Shown here: positions 52,219 through 60,715 of the stretch, in pieces
How the letters are laid out: every line of letters begins with the position of its first letter
How positions within the stretch are numbered: position 1 is the stretch's first letter
Assembly: GCA_965217095.1 (NCBI GenBank)
Contig: OZ244235.1
Location: 5,332,001 to 5,396,000, forward strand
DNA from: CAYNZV01 sp965217095
Lineage (GTDB): Bacteria; Latescibacterota; UBA2968; UBA8231
Length of the DNA: 64,000 nt
Direction of reading: 5' to 3'
The notes under the pieces: generated by a model
What the model saw: the letters and a program-made list of their open reading frames with translations, nothing else
The model's database searches: none
What the model was told of the DNA's origin: nothing
Position numbers and translations under genes: made by a program

Positions 52219-53553
52219 GTGAGTGAACCTAGGCCACATGGGGCCGGTGGCCCTGCTGGTCAAAAGGCGTTGCTCGCGCTAACTATCTTGTTTTTCCTTG
52301 CCTTGGCGCTCCGTGTAGTAGTGATCCAATCACGCGATAATCCACCGGAAAATGATGAACGACAGTACCATGAACTTGCCGTGAAGCTTATGGAAAAGGA
52401 CAAAGGGCGAGAACAGGGTCTCGAAACACACGCATTTAGACCACCTCTGTATCCAGCTTTCATAGCAACGATATACGCAATTGCCGGAAAGGATTACCGA
52501 ATCGTCTGGTATGTGCAGGCAGTTCTGAGTGCAGCATTGGTCTTCCTAATCTATCTCTTAGGGATCGAATTGCATTCTCAATCGGTTGGCTTGGTAGCTG
52601 CAAGCCTATTCGCGATGCACCCGTCACTCGAACTTGTGTCCGCCCTGATGCGTGAAAACGTAATGGTCATCCTCTTATTCGTCTTCTTGTACGCCATGGT
52701 CGCGGGGATCAAGAGAAATCAGACCTATTTCTTCGTAGTGGGGGGATGTTGTGTTGGGCTTCTTGCCCTAACCAACGTCGCGTATGGGTTATTCCCGCTC
52801 ATGATTCTTCTTGTTGGGCTCATCGACAGACGCCTTCGAGGAAGATGGGCACATCTGCTTCTCGTAGCATTTCTTGGATTTTTTATCTGGCTACCCTGGC
52901 ACTTCTGGAATACACAAGCCGAAGACGGAAGCCAACGACTACAAGAGTTCCAACTCAACAATCTTGTTTTTGCAAACTATCCGATCTTCGCTGGAACGTT
53001 CTGGTGGTCGTTTGAGGATATGGGTGCGCTCGAACTTGAAAGACAAGATGCCAAGCGGTTCTACTACCAGCGAAAAGAGTCTCTGAAAATCTTCCCGCTT
53101 GAAGAGCAGCTCGATGAAGTGCGCAAGACCATTAGATCAAAGATCATGGAGCGACCATTCGCCTATGCAGCTTTGGTAGTTAACCGGTGCCTAATACTAT
53201 TGGTGTCGCCCCCGGCAGGGAGTTCCATGTTGGAACAGATCGATCCGTTGCTGAAGACGCTCGCTTTTTGGGCAAACCTGATTTTCGTTTTCGTGGCAAT
53301 ACTATCTCTTGGGCTACATTATCGTCTACATATCTCAAGCTTCCCATTTGTTGGAGCGCTAGTCTACGTCGCAGCAGTATTTGGTAACCTGCACTCGCTT
53401 AGACGGTACGGATTCGTATTGCAACCCGTGTGGTGCCTGTTTGGGGCCGCGGCCTTCATATACGGGTGGAATCTGATGGCGCGCATTGGCAAACTGGCGG
53501 ACGATGCGTCCGTGAGGCGACCGCCGGCGGCGAGATCAGCGGACAGTGCGTGA
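52219..53553 (+). CDS. GT39/ArnT-like membrane glycosyltransferase
   Basis: The 444-aa integral membrane protein starts with GTG and carries an N-terminal helix and ENDERQYHELAVKLMEKDKG. The acidic pair in the first large periplasmic loop is the usual catalytic site of PMT/ArnT-type GT-C enzymes. About nine helices follow. FRPPLYPAFIATIYAIAGKDYRIVWYVQAVL is typical of the PMT_2 group. It probably transfers a sugar from the undecaprenyl-phosphate carrier made by the upstream GT2 protein. Samples of its sequence are AT-richer than the rest of the window. The stop overlaps the next gene's possible GTG start. Confidence 0.87.
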   Translation: MSEPRPHGAGGPAGQKALLALTILFFLALALRVVVIQSRDNPPENDERQYHELAVKLMEKDKGREQGLETHAFRPPLYPAFIATIYAIAGKDYRIVWYVQAVLSAALVFLIYLLGIELHSQSVGLVAASLFAMHPSLELVSALMRENVMVILLFVFLYAMVAGIKRNQTYFFVVGGCCVGLLALTNVAYGLFPLMILLVGLIDRRLRGRWAHLLLVAFLGFFIWLPWHFWNTQAEDGSQRLQEFQLNNLVFANYPIFAGTFWWSFEDMGALELERQDAKRFYYQRKESLKIFPLEEQLDEVRKTIRSKIMERPFAYAALVVNRCLILLVSPPAGSSMLEQIDPLLKTLAFWANLIFVFVAILSLGLHYRLHISSFPFVGALVYVAAVFGNLHSLRRYGFVLQPVWCLFGAAAFIYGWNLMARIGKLADDASVRRPPAARSADSA

Positions 53554-54698
53554 TCGACGTTTGGTCAAGCCTTGGGGACAGTTCCAGGGCGTCTAATCTC
53601 TCGATCAGATCCGCATCGAAAGCAGCGCGTGGGTGGAAACGTCTGACGCGTCATTTCCTCGGCCTCCTAATGTTTCCAAAACCAACCTCAGCAACCTCCG
53701 AACAACGTCAGAGCGCACCTCAACTAAGGTCGAAGCGTTTCCTGCTGGGCTTCGTGCTGGGAGTTGGTGCCATGGCTGTTCTGTTGAGAGGAGTTTCCTT
53801 CGAGGAGTTTGTCGAAGTAGCGCGACGTGGAAATGTTGGCTGGATTGCTGTCTGTTTTGCACTAGGGGTGCTCGCGACGACGGCCAGAGCGTTGCGATAT
53901 GCGCAGTTCTTCGATTCCTCAGATCGTCTGGTCCGCATCTACGGCGTGTTCGCGACCGCGCGGCTGGTGAGCTATTTGCTGCCATTCCGTACTGGCGAAT
54001 TGGTTCTGCTCGGAATGTTGAAAAAGCAGGGATTGGCCCCAACCATCGCTGAGACAGCGCCGGTTTGGCTTTTGCTGCGACTCTCCGATATCTGCGCTTT
54101 GGCGGGGGTGTCGGTGATTTGTATCGGAGTCTTCGCTGTTGATTCGGCACTGGTCCGAGCAACTTGGGTGCTCGCCGCGATAGCCGCCGGGTGTGTAGCG
54201 ATTTTTGTGGCTCTCGGGGTCTGGGCGGCTCGTTGCGATTCTTCCGATCCAGGATCCTGGTGGATTGGGAGATTGGAATCTTTCCGGCAGGGCTTTCGAC
54301 ACCTGGGCGATCGCCTGAGAGTCCTAAAGGCGTCCGCCCTTGCATTGGCGATCTGGGCGGCGATTGGTCTGGTGGCGACCGTCGTCCAGATCGCTTTCGG
54401 CAGCCCGTTGTCACTCGACCGGTGTTTTGTTGTCGGTCTGTCCGTGCTAGTCATCACCTTATTGCCAATCCATGGCCCGCTCGGATTGGGGACTTACGAT
54501 GCTTCGTGGGTTGGGTCGATGATTCTGGCCGGTGTTGAGCCTGGTGAAGCTGTTGCGCTTGCACTGTGTGCGCGGCTTGTGTTGATCGGGGCAGTGCTCC
54601 TCGATGCCGGATTGGGGGCAATCGCCCTTTGGAATCGGGCTGCGGCGCCCCAGGGGGAGCCGATGGATCAATGCCACTCCACCGTCGGATGCAACTAG
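53550..54698 (+). CDS. AglD/lysylphosphatidylglycerol-synthase-like membrane protein
   Basis: The protein is about 382 aa with roughly eight hydrophobic segments. It matches the LPG_synthase_TM/UPF0104 group, with FSLGVL-type helices, VSYLLPFRTGELVLLGMLKKQGL near 170-190 and GPLGLGTYDASWVGSMIL near the C-terminus. The R-x-G-E motif is characteristic. These proteins flip or synthesise lipid-linked compounds; in Archaea AglD adds a dolichol-linked sugar. A GTG at 53550 overlaps the upstream stop (GTGA); ATG 53670 gives a shorter protein. Neither start has a strong ribosome binding site. Confidence 0.82.
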   Translation: MIDVWSSLGDSSRASNLSIRSASKAARGWKRLTRHFLGLLMFPKPTSATSEQRQSAPQLRSKRFLLGFVLGVGAMAVLLRGVSFEEFVEVARRGNVGWIAVCFALGVLATTARALRYAQFFDSSDRLVRIYGVFATARLVSYLLPFRTGELVLLGMLKKQGLAPTIAETAPVWLLLRLSDICALAGVSVICIGVFAVDSALVRATWVLAAIAAGCVAIFVALGVWAARCDSSDPGSWWIGRLESFRQGFRHLGDRLRVLKASALALAIWAAIGLVATVVQIAFGSPLSLDRCFVVGLSVLVITLLPIHGPLGLGTYDASWVGSMILAGVEPGEAVALALCARLVLIGAVLLDAGLGAIALWNRAAAPQGEPMDQCHSTVGCN

Positions 54699-54841
54699 CC
54701 GCTGGCCCGCCATCCTGTGATTGGAGACCGCTCAACACCGGAAGCGCTCGTCGATTTACCTGCCCAAGCTGATTTTGTAATTTCGATTTTAGGTCGGGGG
54801 TTCCACTGGGAGCTCGCGCCACACTTTGTTCAATGAATCGA

Positions 54842-55675
54842 CTACGCAGCGACGAATTTGTCGCATTCAGTGTTGAGGCGGCCCGAATCTCCAGGCCCGG
54901 CGTGCACGAAGATACGATACCTTAACGAAAGCTGATCTCCCTTTGCCAGCTCTATGGGGCCGGTGAAGTAGTTGTAGTTGGGAGACAGTGGGCCGTAGTC
55001 GCGGGCGAACCAATGAGCCTGCATTGGATTGGATGGGTGATCGAAGATGGCCAATCCGATTAGCTGGCCGTTGGTCTCGGCGGTTTCGTCAATCCATCGA
55101 GCGGCCTTGCCGAACATCTCCTTTTCACCGCGCCGGCCTTCGCTGTCGGTGAGCACGCCGCCGTGGACCGCGACCAACCAGTCGGCTGGGCGCACCAACG
55201 GCATGCCCGACTCGTTGGTCGGATGCAACGTCACCGGGATGGACACCGGCCGCAAGTCTAACGTGGTGTCGAGATAGAGCTCGCCATCTTCAAGAATTTC
55301 CCAGCGACAGGAACGGGAATCAACTAGCAATGGACTCCCGTCGGGCAAGATCCATTCGCTGTCGTGGGACAGGATGCCCACGTTGCCGTTTGCCTCGGCA
55401 TGTACATCGCCAGCGACCGCGATCTTGCAGCGGGTGCGCGTTTCTCGGTAGGTGTAGAAATCGAGATCGTCGTTGACCACGCCGTGGGAAAAGCAGGCAC
55501 CGTGATGGTGGAGGTGGTCTGGTGGCTGGTCTTCGAGGACATTGCGTTTTCCAGGTCCCAGCAGACATGTAACATGTGGATATTGATCCTCGTGCCAGAC
55601 GTAACGCGAGAGGGTCGTCTTGCCGGTTGTGAGATTAATCACCGTCGGAGCTTCTCGAACGAACGCTACTTCCAT
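54842..55675 (-). CDS. PmoA/DUF6807-family protein
   Basis: The protein (about 277 aa) has PDHLHHHGACFSHGVVNDDLDFYTY near 52-75, the His-rich block of the DUF6807 family named PmoA in methane-oxidising bacteria. ATRCKIAV, EWILPDGSPLLVDSRS, and GLAIFDHPSNPMQAHWFARDYGPLSPNYNYFTGPIEL follow. The fold is a beta-sandwich, probably secondary in sugar or lipid catabolism; the function is unknown. The start is ATG 55675, upstream of which the frame continues to 55789, but that stretch lies in the duplicated segment and is not homologous. It is convergent with the AglD-like gene. Confidence 0.75.
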   Translation of the reverse strand: MEVAFVREAPTVINLTTGKTTLSRYVWHEDQYPHVTCLLGPGKRNVLEDQPPDHLHHHGACFSHGVVNDDLDFYTYRETRTRCKIAVAGDVHAEANGNVGILSHDSEWILPDGSPLLVDSRSCRWEILEDGELYLDTTLDLRPVSIPVTLHPTNESGMPLVRPADWLVAVHGGVLTDSEGRRGEKEMFGKAARWIDETAETNGQLIGLAIFDHPSNPMQAHWFARDYGPLSPNYNYFTGPIELAKGDQLSLRYRIFVHAGPGDSGRLNTECDKFVAA

Positions 55676-55703
55676 AAGGAACGGTTTCCTGTCTGGGGCG
55701 AGT

Positions 55704-56246
55704 GGACGGGCGAGTGTGGACTGAGATCGGTGGTAAAGGTAGTGAAATCGGTTGTTCAGTTCATGCGAGCCTGGTCTTTCCGATTCCACGCCAATTGCTC
55801 GTGACTAAATGCACTCAGTCCGATTCGCGATAGATCCAATCGAGTGTCTTACATGGTTCCCGCCATTGGCGTCACCGTCCACCAATCTAATGATCGCCCT
55901 TTTTTCGATTCTGCAGCACTTGCTCTGCAATCTCGAGAGTTTGGATAGCAACTTGCTTCCACGTTCGATTAGCTAGCACGTACTGACGCCCATTCGCCTC
56001 TAGACGACCTCTCAGATCTGGGTCCGATAGCAGATGTATCAGAGCGTCAGCCATCGCTATAGGATCTTCTGGAGGCACGGCATACGCAAGTTCCTTGAAA
56101 GCCTCATAGGTTTCGCTACCGGGCAGGTCTGTTGCAACAACAGCACAATTACACGCCAGGTATTCCGGTAATTTGGCAGATTCCATTCCAAGGGTCGCAA
56201 CAGATGCTCGAGTGCGCGGAACAACGGCGATATCGAACAGTCCAAG
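55704..56246. repeat. 543-bp direct repeat, copy A
   Basis: The same sequence occurs again at 59977-60519 with an offset of 4,273 bases; I count six mismatches, clustered at the two ends (near 55726-55758 and 56205-56215). Copy A covers the 3' 360 bases of the GT4 gene at 55887-57056 and the intergenic flank behind it. Confidence 0.95.
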
Positions 56247-57056
56247 ATATTTCGGGACGACGGAAACAGGCACCATGCCCTCGAACTTTACTGATTCTTC
56301 GAGCCCCAGTGTTGTAACAAGGTTTCTGCATTCTGCCATTCCCCAGCCATCGCCGACCAGAACTAATTCGACATCATGGAATCTTGCCCCCATTATCTCG
56401 ATTGAGCGAATGAGGGTAGGTAAGTCGTGATTGGGGTAGAAAGACCCAACATACCCAATGTACCTTTTATCAGAGTCGCGATTCAGGTCACTAGCACACA
56501 TGGCTCGGTCGCGCGGGTAGAAGAGTTCTTCGTCTACTCCGAAAGGCAGTACAGATATCCTCTCAGACGGTATTCCATACTCCTTTATCGCGTAAGATTT
56601 ATACCCCTGCGTTGTTGAAATAATGGCGTCGGCATGCCGCAGCCCTAGAATACCTGGTAGGTTTCCAGCAATAGACAGGAGTGGATGATTGCGACGAGGT
56701 GGCACGCCGTTTAATTCCGACAAGTGGGGTTTTCGCGTGGCCCAAGAAACATATGAGGCAATGGGCGAGACAACGGCGCGCTCATAGATGAGGTCCACTC
56801 GAGACGAGATAATCTCGTAGAATAGCCTGAGAGGCAGTGCAATCTTGAAAAGGAGCGCTCCAAGGCACCGAATGTTCAACAGACGAACATAGACCAGCTC
56901 AAACGGCTGCGATTCGCGCAGGGGACATTTGGGCTTTGCCGTGATAATGGTGACTTGGTGTCCCATCCCGGCAAACTGTCTGCAAAGCTGGATGATATGG
57001 ACCGAAGGAGCGCTCTGCTCGCTCAAGTCAACATCGGCTATATAGATAACGTTCAT
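55887..57056 (-). CDS. Family 4 glycosyltransferase
   Basis: The 389-aa enzyme has a GT-B fold: an N-terminal QLCRQFAGMGHQVTIITAKPKC acceptor-site domain, and a C-terminal donor-binding domain with RYIGYVGSFYPNHDLPTLIRS, LVLVGDGWGMAECRNL, LGLFDIAVVPRTRASVATLGMESAKLPEYLACNCAVVATDLPG (acidic residues at the GT4 nucleotide-sugar site) and DLRGRLEANGRQYV. It probably extends a surface polysaccharide. The gene and its downstream flank are the source of the 543-bp duplicated segment. It is convergent with nothing close and divergent from the flippase gene. Confidence 0.9.
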   Translation of the reverse strand: MNVIYIADVDLSEQSAPSVHIIQLCRQFAGMGHQVTIITAKPKCPLRESQPFELVYVRLLNIRCLGALLFKIALPLRLFYEIISSRVDLIYERAVVSPIASYVSWATRKPHLSELNGVPPRRNHPLLSIAGNLPGILGLRHADAIISTTQGYKSYAIKEYGIPSERISVLPFGVDEELFYPRDRAMCASDLNRDSDKRYIGYVGSFYPNHDLPTLIRSIEIMGARFHDVELVLVGDGWGMAECRNLVTTLGLEESVKFEGMVPVSVVPKYLGLFDIAVVPRTRASVATLGMESAKLPEYLACNCAVVATDLPGSETYEAFKELAYAVPPEDPIAMADALIHLLSDPDLRGRLEANGRQYVLANRTWKQVAIQTLEIAEQVLQNRKKGDH

Positions 57057-57374
57057 ATCCGGCGTTTCAAGAGAAGGATTGCCGAGCTGTTTGCCGAATT
57101 ACCGTATTGCTTAGGTACCTTGAAGCTGCTTCTTCTAAAGCTCGTACACGGAATCCTCCAAAGTAAGCTCGAACTCAGATTTAAGAGATATTTCAGCTTT
57201 AGCCGATTCCGCCATTCACAGCACGAATGTGAAACGCTGCTCGCAGGGTCCTCCACCTAATCTACCCCCTCGAAGGCGACGGGCGACTGCGACGACTGAC
57301 TGGACCAGACGGAGCAATTCTATTATGGAGGGTAACCTCCGAGCTGTTGAAATCACCGAAGGACCCTCCCGAGA
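57057..57374. other. Divergent intergenic region (GT4 / flippase)
   Basis: The 318 bp between the two divergent genes must hold both promoters. A plus-strand open frame through 57260 reads RRFKRRIAELFAELPYCLG, but it has no homology that I recognise, so I leave it uncalled. AAGGA lies fourteen bases before the flippase ATG. Confidence 0.45.
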
Positions 57375-58868
57375 ATGAACGACGGGATCGCCGACCTCAA
57401 ACGAGTCCTCTCTGCAAGCGGAATCTATGCGGCGGCCGCACTGGCCCAACGAGGACTCGCGTTCGTTCTGCTGCCGATCTACACCCGATTCCTCGATCCC
57501 GCCGAGTACGGGAAGCTGGAGCTGTTGACGGCATTCTCGTCCATCGCATTCGGTCTTCTCGTGTTCGGGCTGCCCTCAGCCATCTTGAAGTGCTACCACC
57601 GCGACTCCGTGACGGTGGTCGATCGCGCACGAGTATTGGCCACGGCGTGCCTGATAGCGGCACCCGTCCTGTTCGCCGGCGGCTTTGCGTTCTTTGCCGC
57701 GGCTCCCCACATAGCGATACTAGTCGTCGGTTCGGAATCGGCCTCGGGGCTCGTCCGCATTGTCATCGCGACGGGGCTCCTCACCAGCTGCTCCGGCTTG
57801 ATCCTCGCCAGTCTGAGGGCAGAGGAGCGGGCGTTTGCGTTCAGTGCACTCACCGTGTCGCAGTTTCTGCTGGCTGTCGTCTTCAACGTGACCCTCGTCG
57901 TGTACTTTGGCTGGGGCCTTCATGGAGTGCTGTGGGGCAATCTGCTGTCCAGTGCCCTGGCACTGCCCTTCGCCCTGCTGGCCGTCCGCAGATCGTCTGA
58001 AATCGGAATCGCTCCGGCACTTGTACGGCCACTCCTGAGGTTTGGACTACTGATGGTGCCCGTCATGCTGTCGGGCTGGATCATCAATCTCTCTGACCGC
58101 TACATCCTAAGGTTCTTCACCGGGCTCAGCGAAGTCGCGATCTACGGAGTGGGGTACAAGTTCGGGGTGATCGTGGAGCTCGCCGCGGTCTGGCCATTCC
58201 AGTTAGCCTGGCCGGCCATCTCTTTTTCCATTAGCAAGCGCGAAGGGCACCGCACGACCTATGCTCGGGCACTTACCTATTTCACGGTCGTCCTCGTGTA
58301 TCTCGTCGTAGCCCTGTCATTGTCGACCCGCGTATTGGTTCCTTTCATTGTGGGCGAGGGCTACCGCGAAGCATACCTCGTAACGCCTCTAGTAGCGTTG
58401 GCTTACGCGCTGAACGGAGTTCAGTATTGTGTATCACCGGGTGTACACATCAGTGGTAAGACCCGCTACTTGACAATCATTTCGCTCGTCGCGGCAGCAG
58501 TAAACCTTGGCTTGAATCTCTACCTGATTCCCAGGTATGGCATGATGGGGGCAGCCTGGTCGACAGCCGGCGCATTCCTACTTATTGCGGTCGTCACCGG
58601 CATGGTGGCCCAACACTTTTACCGCGTAGAGTATGAATACGTTCGGCTTGCAAAGTTGGTATTGCTTGGTGTTGCCATCTATGTGCTCGGCGATCTCGTT
58701 CCGCTGGGGACGAGCGTTCTGGCCATATCGGGGCACTTGGCAATTGCGTTGCTCGCATTTCCGTTGAGCCTGGTGGCAATCGGATTCCTCGATGAGCGTG
58801 AACGAGATGCGACGTGGGCTCTGCTGCGACAGGCGACTTCCCATATCAGCCGGTGGCGCCGGCGATAG
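57375..58868 (+). CDS. Wzx-like polysaccharide flippase
   Basis: The 497-aa protein has about 14 membrane helices throughout and the N-terminal AAALAQRGLAFVLLPIYTRFLDPAEYGKLELLTAFSSIAFGLLV pattern of the polysaccharide_synt/MATE-like superfamily. SGWIINLSDRYILRFFTGLSEVAIYGVGYKFG near 230-262 is typical of O-antigen flippases. It should move undecaprenyl-linked repeat units across the inner membrane. The ATG is used; a longer overlapping frame in another phase is not homologous. Seventy-two bases at its 3' end (58814-58885) have been copied to 60519-60590. Confidence 0.9.
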   Translation: MNDGIADLKRVLSASGIYAAAALAQRGLAFVLLPIYTRFLDPAEYGKLELLTAFSSIAFGLLVFGLPSAILKCYHRDSVTVVDRARVLATACLIAAPVLFAGGFAFFAAAPHIAILVVGSESASGLVRIVIATGLLTSCSGLILASLRAEERAFAFSALTVSQFLLAVVFNVTLVVYFGWGLHGVLWGNLLSSALALPFALLAVRRSSEIGIAPALVRPLLRFGLLMVPVMLSGWIINLSDRYILRFFTGLSEVAIYGVGYKFGVIVELAAVWPFQLAWPAISFSISKREGHRTTYARALTYFTVVLVYLVVALSLSTRVLVPFIVGEGYREAYLVTPLVALAYALNGVQYCVSPGVHISGKTRYLTIISLVAAAVNLGLNLYLIPRYGMMGAAWSTAGAFLLIAVVTGMVAQHFYRVEYEYVRLAKLVLLGVAIYVLGDLVPLGTSVLAISGHLAIALLAFPLSLVAIGFLDERERDATWALLRQATSHISRWRRR

Positions 58869-58885
58869 CGTTCCTCCTGAGGGCT
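58814..58885. repeat. 72-bp repeat, source copy at the flippase 3' end
   Basis: Identical to 60519-60590 except for one base, with an offset of 1,705. It spans the last codons of the flippase and 17 bases behind its stop. Confidence 0.95.
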
Positions 58886-59046
58886 AGGCGCTCGGCAGTG
58901 CCCGTGTGCGAAGAAGGTCTCCGGGCGTTGGCTCATCACCTGGTAGAGAGGATGGGCTTCGGGGGTGCGGCCTTGATATGCAGCCCAGCTGTTGGTGCTG
59001 ATGGCAATCATGCTCCGGATCTTGCAACCGGCAGACCAGCGGGACC

Positions 59047-59811
59047 CTAACTCGCAACAGTGGCCGAGGTCTTCGCCTTCTCGGCGACCAGAAAATACCC
59101 GAGAGGGAACGTCCTGCTGGTTCGAGAGGAAACTCGGCTCCCGAGTCGCGTCCTGAGGAACACCATACAAACCTGCTGGGCCAGGGCCGCGAGCGGTCGT
59201 CCGAGTATAGGTGTGTCGAGGATAGTCTTGGAAAAAACGTCCACGACGACTTCGGGAGCGCCGCCGATGGGCTCCAATACGACCAGCCTCAGTCCTGACA
59301 TCTCCACGAAGCGCTGCAATGCGAATTCGGTGTATCGATAATAATCGTGAGGTTGTTCGTGAAGCCAGTAGTAGAAAGGTACATTCATGAGTATCTTTCC
59401 GCCTTCAGACAGCACCCTCGACATTTCAGACCACAGAAGAGCTGGTTCTCTAATATGCTCGAGAACGTCTGAGAGTATGATTGTGTCGAATTCTCCACTT
59501 TCGAAGTGCAGTTCCTGGTTGAGATCACACTTGTGGTCCACGTGCCTGTTCTCATGGAGGCAGTTCGGCCAGTCAACGCAGACGTTGTCGGTAACGAGAT
59601 CCTTGTAGGCCTCATAGAGAGGCACTTTGCCGCAGCCCAGGTCCAGCAGCCTGCCGCGAGCATGCTTGCGCAGGTTAGTGTCATAGCGGGCGGCCACGAT
59701 TCCGGCAATCAGCCGCGATGCAAGACCCACTTCCTCGAGGTTCCTCGAGGCAACCAACTTGCCTTTTCTGTAGACGAACTTACCCGCCTGCCACTTCTCG
59801 CTGTCCTTCAC
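59047..59811 (-). CDS. Class I SAM-dependent methyltransferase
   Basis: The 254-aa protein has LLDLGCGKVPLY at 55-66 (SAM-binding motif I), VCVDWPNC as motif II, EFDTIILSDVLEHIREPALLWSEMSRVLSEGGKILMNVPF (motifs III and post III) and YYRYTEFALQRFVEMSGL. It is typical of methyltransferases in polysaccharide loci that modify sugars. The start is GTG 59811 with GGAG at suitable spacing. It lies between the flippase and the duplicated segment, on the opposite strand to the flippase. Confidence 0.9.
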   Translation of the reverse strand: MKDSEKWQAGKFVYRKGKLVASRNLEEVGLASRLIAGIVAARYDTNLRKHARGRLLDLGCGKVPLYEAYKDLVTDNVCVDWPNCLHENRHVDHKCDLNQELHFESGEFDTIILSDVLEHIREPALLWSEMSRVLSEGGKILMNVPFYYWLHEQPHDYYRYTEFALQRFVEMSGLRLVVLEPIGGAPEVVVDVFSKTILDTPILGRPLAALAQQVCMVFLRTRLGSRVSSRTSRTFPLGYFLVAEKAKTSATVAS

Positions 59812-59976
59812 CTTTTGCTCCAGGTCTCCAGTTTGTGTGGAGGATAAAGGCAGGAAACTTTTCAGCCGATGAGTATTCTCAAGAGTTACCCAATACGATT
59901 CGAAAGGAATATATTTTCACCAACTCCGCGTTTCTGATCTTGACCCGTTGCGGGACTTTCGGTGTGCGTATGTTGC
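59812..59976. other. Leader of the methyltransferase gene, before the duplicated segment
   Basis: The stretch holds the ribosome binding site of the GTG at 59811 and ends exactly where the 543-bp repeat begins. I see no coding frame in it. Confidence 0.5.
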
Positions 59977-60519
59977 GGACGGGCGAGTGTGGACTGAGAT
60001 CGCTAGTAAAGGTAGTGAAATCGGTTGTTTAGTTCATGCGAGCCTGGTCTTTCCGATTCCACGCCAATTGCTCGTGACTAAATGCACTCAGTCCGATTCG
60101 CGATAGATCCAATCGAGTGTCTTACATGGTTCCCGCCATTGGCGTCACCGTCCACCAATCTAATGATCGCCCTTTTTTCGATTCTGCAGCACTTGCTCTG
60201 CAATCTCGAGAGTTTGGATAGCAACTTGCTTCCACGTTCGATTAGCTAGCACGTACTGACGCCCATTCGCCTCTAGACGACCTCTCAGATCTGGGTCCGA
60301 TAGCAGATGTATCAGAGCGTCAGCCATCGCTATAGGATCTTCTGGAGGCACGGCATACGCAAGTTCCTTGAAAGCCTCATAGGTTTCGCTACCGGGCAGG
60401 TCTGTTGCAACAACAGCACAATTACACGCCAGGTATTCCGGTAATTTGGCAGATTCCATTCCAAGGGTCGCTGCAGACGCTCGAGTGCGCGGAACAACGG
60501 CGATATCGAACAGTCCAAG
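59977..60519. repeat. 543-bp direct repeat, copy B
   Basis: Copy of 55704-56246 in the same orientation. It runs without a break into the 72-bp flippase-derived repeat at 60519. It carries the six mismatches described for copy A. Confidence 0.95.
60160..60519 (-). pseudogene. 3' fragment of a family 4 glycosyltransferase gene
   Basis: The fragment encodes the last about 119 residues of the 55887-57056 GT4 enzyme, from LGLFDIAVVPRT to QNRKKGDH, with one change (RASVATLG becomes RASAATLG). The 5' two thirds are missing, and the frame upstream of 60519 reads into flippase-derived and unrelated sequence. It therefore has no acceptor domain and no natural start. It is a remnant of the segmental duplication. 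Confidence 0.92.
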
Positions 60520-60590
60520 TGGGCTCTGCTGCGACAGGCGACTTCCCATATCAGCCGATGGCGCCGGCGATAGCGTTCCTCCTGAGGGCT
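60519..60590. repeat. 72-bp repeat, copied from the flippase 3' end
   Basis: Copy of 58814-58885 joined directly to copy B of the 543-bp repeat, so that two segments from different places 2.6 kb apart meet at base 60519. One mismatch to the source is seen near 60559. Confidence 0.93.
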
Positions 60591-60715
60591 TCGGCCCGGA
60601 TGCACTCAACTGCGGGGTAGAACCAAGACGTAGTTCGACTGTGGTTGTGTCACGACATTTTCGGACTTCGGAGGAACGAGAATGCTTGACGAGATCTCCG
60701 CCCGGGGGTGACGTC
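60591..60715. other. Short segment without a gene behind the duplicated mosaic
   Basis: Unique sequence between the 72-bp repeat and the GT4 stop at 60716. No gene, start or hairpin seen. Confidence 0.4.

Noticed and set aside
56955..57260. Plus-strand frame between GT4 and flippase genes (RRFKRRIAELFAELPYCLG)
   Set aside because: Partly antisense to the GT4 gene start, no ribosome binding site, no homology.
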